Below are positions 59,436-64,000 of a DNA stretch of 64,000 nt, piece by piece (positions within the stretch are counted from its first letter, which is position 1; each line of letters starts with the position of its first letter). The notes under the pieces were generated by a model, which saw only the letters and a program-made list of their open reading frames with translations, did no database searches and was not told the DNA's origin. A program made the translations under genes and the position numbers. Source of the DNA: Phlebotomus papatasi (taxonomy: Eukaryota > Arthropoda > Insecta > Diptera > Psychodidae); assembly GCF_024763615.1 (NCBI RefSeq), contig NC_077222.1, positions 107,541,417 to 107,605,416 of the forward strand. The letters are read 5' to 3'.

Positions 59436-59770
59436 TTTTGAAATGAATTTTTAGAGCAAAGTTTTGTGTTTCAATATGCTGTAAAAGACCTAATTTAAGA
59501 CACTCTTATTAATCTTATTTGGCTTGTTGAATTCAAGGAAATTTCCATCAGCAAGATAAATAAGGTAAGTGATTCTTGATTTATAGAGACTTCAAATATT
59601 TAAATATTTACAAGTCTAAAAGTTATTTAAATATTTAATTTTCAGTCTTGTGTATTATTCATTTTACAGGTGTATGAATAAATCTCATCAGTAAAAATTG
59701 AAAAGAAAATGCTAGGCAACGCATTTTCTTTTCAAGCACGCATAAGATTTCCGAATTTGTAATTTATACT

Positions 59771-60018
59771 TTAACTCTTTCGTCTCTTTTGGGACTCTGT
59801 GTACCCAAAGCAGCATATGAATGTTCTGTGAAAAACAGTGTTTTTTAATTATTCAGAACTGAGAAAAATTCAATTCTTTTGGATGATTACAAACTATAAG
59901 GATGTCCAAATGTAAGATATTTTTTGTAGGACCTCAATTAATTCCTGAGCTTAGATAATTTTGATTAAAAAATTATGAAATTGGCTTGCAGCATATGCTA
60001 CGGTCCGGAAAGAGTTAA
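59771..60018. mobile_element. 248-bp TTAA MITE
   Basis: TTAACTCTTTCGTCTCTTTT to GGTCCGGAAAGAGTTAA with TTAA at both ends. A short relative of the 1-kb element inside the P transposon (9297-10321). Confidence 0.8.
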
Positions 60019-61324
60019 ATTATTGTGAAGATCCTCACAGAATCTCATAGAAATTAACTACACTAATTTCCCTAAATAATTAGAATCAAGCAGTTTTCTC
60101 ATATTTTACCTGCTAAATTTCCTAAATATCTTTTTAATCTTACTTCTGTAGACAATTTTAAAAAATATGAAAAATATAGCTTATCATGTCATCAAAATTA
60201 TGTAAATCTTTCTCATTTGATAGAAAAACAATTGCATTATTTTATAACTCTGATAATTTTTTTGAATACGAAATTTGAGTTTAATTTAAACACATTTCAA
60301 ACTTAATTTTTGCTAACACTTTTTATAAGTCTTTAAATTGACATAGAAATCTTTCCAACAATAATAGGTTTTAAATCCTAAATCGCAAGTACATACTGTT
60401 ACTTCCGGCTCGAATTGTTATGCTTTTCATTATGAAGAGTCTCCAATGGTTTTATTTCTGTAAAGAAATATGTTTCCGGCTCGAATCGTCAGGACATTTG
60501 GAATCAGGAGGAAAGTACATAAGTATATAATAGGATAAGATAGCTTCACGCGTGCGGCGTGCATTACTTCCGATTGATGAATGAGAAAGTGTTGAAAGCA
60601 GAATTGGTAAAAGGTTAGTGCTCTAGATTTTTCCTTGATTATTGTTCTCTCAGATTTTTGATTCCCTAAAAAGATCTCATTCTGAATAGGAACGTTGGCT
60701 GAAAGAATAAATTAAAGAACAAAAAATATACCGAGCTCTCTACCTTGACTACCATTGAATATCCACACGGTCGAGACCCAGAATTGAATTAAATTAAAGA
60801 TTTTTGGGAAGTGTCCAGAGAATTGAATAGGGAAAAAAACCCATGCTTAACCCTTTTTAACGGTCCGAAGCTTTATAATGAGTAAATTTTTCCTATGTTT
60901 CTCAATAAATATGACTCCACAATATGTTTTAAAAACAAGACACTGTCCTCTAGTTTTCAAAATATGTGTGTGATAAATCATATTTATTGAAAAACATAGG
61001 AAAAATTTAGTCATTATAAAGCTAGGGACCGTGCAAAGCATGGGCGCTTTCCCCTATTCACAATGCATTTAGAAGAAGAAAGAAGTACAACTACTATAGA
61101 TCTTTCATAAAAAAAGGTAAAGTTCTTGAAAGTAAAATATTTTCAGAATCCACAAATGTTAGGAGTGATATTGATAGCGTTTTCATGGTAGATTTTCTGA
61201 ATTGTGATTGATAATAATTACCCTTTTCAGTTAATATACTAGAAATACTTGAGATTTGAGATAGAATGTTCATATTTTAAAATAAGTTTCTTACATTATT
61301 AATAGATGATTTTTGTGGAAAGAA
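60019..61324. other. gene-less stretch downstream of PP2C
   Basis: AT-rich. CCGGCTCGAATYGT occurs twice (about 60406 and 60475), and CCGGCTCGAAT once more at about 63611. An inverted block, GACTTTATAATGAxTAAATTTT type, surrounds 60870-61020. No gene recognised. Confidence 0.5.
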
Positions 61325-61602
61325 AAAAAATCTATTATGGGGGCTCTATTATGACTGTCCTAACGGTCAATAAATTTAAATTCTTTACATTTTATTATGG
61401 TAATTAATTGATTAATTTCATTACAAACTCTATTGATAGAGAGTAACTGTTCAAGAAAACAAATTGGCAACCAGAATTAAAATCAGAAAAGAGGATGAAG
61501 GTCAATTTTAACAAATTCGATGGGATGTCGAATTTTGGGTCCGCTATTTTTAGCAAAAATTCCGCGTGACTTTCCGCGAAACGAGTAAAGAACAACAAAA
61601 TG

Positions 61603-63073
61603 TAGGGGGAGGCTTTGAACTTTCGCATACAAAAATGATGTTCAAGTTCAGTGATTTTTTCTGACTACCATGCAAACTGTATGGATTCTCCAACTATGCC
61701 AAAAAAATGTCTTACTTATAAGGTTTATAATCCCACCAAACAAAATTCCAGGAAATCCTTAGATTTTCCTCCAGAGGAAAATGAAAATTTAATGGCGATT
61801 TATCCGATAGATGAATCAAGTTTCTATTATCGCACACGATTCACGCCATCATTGAACACCCCATTTTCACCGTAAATTTTGCACCGGACACTAAAAGTTG
61901 CACATCATTGTTTAAAGGGAACTCTAATCTACTTGATTAAACCATTTTTATATAGAATAAAACATTTTAATATCACTTTTTTGGAACTTTTCTGAGAGAT
62001 GTTTTATTGACATTAAAAACCATTTTTTTGGTTGGTTCTACGAGAATTTCACTCCGGAAACGGTTAAATCTGATGAATACTTTCTTAAAAAGTCCAAATA
62101 TCACCAAATTTACACGAATCAATAAGTTTTTAAAGCTAAAAATTGACTAAAACTCTGCAAGCGAGAAGACCACACAAGATTCCACCATTCCTCCACGGAG
62201 CCGGATATGCACAAAAACGTTTGAATGCGCATCATTGAAGATTTCTCTGTTCCTGCAGCTGCAGGAATCGGGATTTAGCACAGATATTGAGCTTCAGCAG
62301 GTGAACAAGCTAAAATTTTCACAAAACAGCTTCTCACGGACAATTTCTTTTCTTTGTCATGCAAAACAACACAATAGTGAGGTTATGTCAAAGATTGTCA
62401 AAAAACCAGTTGTAAACTGTATGAGCTTATTGCAGATGTGATTCTTTCATTGCACATTCAGTTTGTGCAAGCTTGAAAAATATTTTTATATCAAAGTAAT
62501 GTAAAATTGCTTAATAATTACTCAACTGCAGCCTATTTGAGTCAAATTACTTCTTGTTTATCAACTTTACGATTTTTAAGTTTTCCTTTTTAGTGGTGGA
62601 TCAAATCGGTAGATTACAATAGATGTGAATATGAGGGATCGTATCTAAAATGAAGTTTCCTGGAAAATATCTGAAAGAAGCAGTCTTCTATGTGCGATCG
62701 ATGAATCTGAGTCAAGTTTGTGAATTTTGTTCCACCCACAAAAAGTGCCTGTTCAGCCTAAAAGATTTTTACATAAATCTGATTCCTAATAACCCTTCTA
62801 CCCTCTGTGATAGTAGTTTTTCAGAAAAGTGATATTAATTCTGCACAATCGTATGAAATATTGCACAGCAAAATTACAGTTTTGGACCTGTTTTTATTTT
62901 TTGTTTCCTGAAACTAGGAAAAAAGGATTAGACTCTCAATTTTTTCAGGAAAGATGGGATTTAAGGTTAGCTATTACAATATATAGCCATATGTGAGATT
63001 CATAAAGGAATATGGGAGAAATATGAAGTGTCTGAAGGTAGCGTATGTGCGAACGATCAAAGCCTCCCCCTAT
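61603..63073. mobile_element. 1.47-kb TA-flanked element with two unexplained open frames
   Basis: Ends TAGGGGGAGGCTTTGAACTT and the complement of ATCAAAGCCTCCCCCTA (inverted repeats of about 28 bp). Removing it joins AACAACAAAATG-TA-TTCCC, exactly the uninterrupted form on the complement near 57470-57485. Inside are frames of 74 (61651-61875, plus), 68 (62235-62441) and 60 codons (62650-62832). None matches a transposase I know, so it is probably non-autonomous, perhaps with captured sequence. Confidence 0.85.
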
Positions 63074-63131
63074 TCCCTTCGCTGTCGGAGTATTTTTCCT
63101 ATGTAACTAAAGGACTAAGGGAGTTAAAAAT

Positions 63132-63312
63132 CTTTTTTTTTAAGAAGTGAAAACACGGGATTTTGACCTTTGATCTTCTCCTCCTCTATTTCTTGCCAAC
63201 GTTTCGGAGCTTGGTTGCTCCTTCTTCAGGTATGGAAAAAGAATGGTGGGAAAAGGATGTCAGGGAAATGGTTCACTACTACTTTTTCACAAATGGAATT
63301 AAAAATCCATTC
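63132..63312 (-). mobile_element. short retroposon with A-tail and hairpin motif
   Basis: On the minus strand a 170-bp body ends in nine A residues and is flanked by GATTTTTAA on both sides (9-bp target duplication). The left duplicate copy (57325-57755) lacks it. The body contains CTGAAGAAGGAGC-AACCAA-GCTCCGAAAC (63201-63229), a stem-loop in a hammerhead-like context. Confidence 0.65.
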
Positions 63313-63719
63313 CCGTGTTGCTCAGGATGAATGAATCATCTAAAATCACTCAATTTGCGTATGATGTATAATACCATGGTAAGAAATGGATTTAGGAAGG
63401 AGCTTTTAAAAATGGAGCCTCTGCGAAAGCGTTTGCAGAAGAAAGAAGCTTTTTAAACTTTGAAACGAGTGCTTCCTTCCATAGTTCAGAGAATTCACTA
63501 GGGAAAATAAGTTTCTTAATGAATAAATTAACTTACCTTTTAATAACAGATGATTATGTGCAGGAAACCATGTCTGGACAGGAAGAAACATCCCAAGAAG
63601 CAGGATTTCCGGCTCGAATCACCCAAAAGTTCTTTTCAGCATTAACAGTCAACTGCGCGGAGCGAGGCGATCTCTACCGGAAATTTATAAAATTTCCTTC
63701 ACTTTGCTAATCGCAGTGC

Positions 63720-63862
63720 CATCTGGAAAACAATCCGTGCAGTATGATTGAGTTTGAAAGTGTTTTTTGCAGCTTTCCATCTCCAAATTCTCCTCAATTT
63801 TACTAAATTATCCAAAAAGTGCAAGGAACAGGAGAGCCAGGGAAGAGATTCAGATGTAGCAG
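63720..63862 (+). other. possible 5' UTR exon of a gene to the right
   Basis: Non-coding, moderately GC-rich, ending GATGTAGCAG followed by GTATGT (a good splice donor at 63863). Preceded by a GC-rich block (GCGCGGAGCGAGGCGATCTC). Offered only as a possibility; no protein evidence. Confidence 0.2.
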
Positions 63863-64000
63863 GTATGTTTATTTGGTTTCCGTTTCAAAAATTGCATTGA
63901 AAGTACTGAAAAGAGGGAACCGGAGCGAAGGGTAATTTAATTTCAAATTTCCAACGGTTCGGTTGAAGCTGAGGGGATGTTTAGGGCTCCCCAAGAGGAA

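Larger units (their letters stand above)
61325..63390. repeat. right member of inverted duplicate, interrupted twice
   Basis: Complement of 57325-57755. Interrupted at 61603-63073 by a TA-flanked element and at about 63132-63312 by a retroposon. Both empty sites are visible in the left member. Confidence 0.75.

Noticed and set aside
1..64000. CRISPR arrays, operons, riboswitches, prokaryotic terminators
   Set aside because: The DNA is clearly from an animal with spliced genes; the only regular short repeats are minisatellite or microsatellites.

Overview
The window looks like AT-rich genomic DNA of an insect, most likely a lower dipteran. A sand-fly-like genome is my guess from the intron style and MITE load, but the species cannot be fixed from the sequence alone. 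Genes are split by GT-AG introns, the recognisable proteins are animal-specific (Vav, CYHR1, SREK1/SRSF11, PP2C), and the proteins resemble the Drosophila orthologues. There is no bacterial-type organisation.

Layout from left to right. (1) 1-12186 lies in what is probably the last part of a Vav intron and is packed with mobile DNA: a pogo-type MITE, an RNase H remnant, and an RTE-like reverse transcriptase pseudogene. A complete P-element/THAP9-type transposon (2119-11396) has landed inside that pseudogene, with perfect 17-bp terminal inverted repeats, a perfect 8-bp target duplication and an uninterrupted six-exon transposase of about 980 codons. (2) 12187-23212, minus strand: Vav, from its start codon through CH, acidic, DH, PH, C1 and the first part of SH2; the C-terminus is beyond the left edge. 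(3) 23213-27671: intergenic, filled with MITEs. (4) 27672-38820, minus strand: complete six-exon CYHR1/ZTRAF1-type RING/TRAF-like zinc-finger gene, with two large TE-filled introns. (5) 38821-43121: intergenic. (6) 43122-44627, minus strand: intronless SREK1/SRSF11-like SR splicing factor. (7) 44628-53299: a divergent intergenic region, almost wholly occupied by a 7.8-kb inverted-repeat structure flanked by a 37-bp direct duplication. (8) 53300-59060, plus strand: four-exon PP2C phosphatase. (9) 59061-64000: TE-rich tail, possibly with a 5' exon of a further gene.

The four host genes are unrelated housekeeping or signalling genes: Rho-GEF signalling (Vav), a TRAF-like zinc-finger protein (CYHR1), splicing (SREK1-like) and dephosphorylation (PP2C). 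I see no functional cluster. SREK1-like and PP2C are arranged head to head and may once have shared a bidirectional promoter.

The most striking content is the mobile DNA. It includes the intact P-type element, several insertions whose boundaries are proven by an empty copy elsewhere in the same window, a deletion derivative of a pogo/Tigger transposon, large foldback elements, tRNA-derived SINEs and a 21-bp minisatellite that is open on both strands. All calls come from reading the sequence; no database search was possible.
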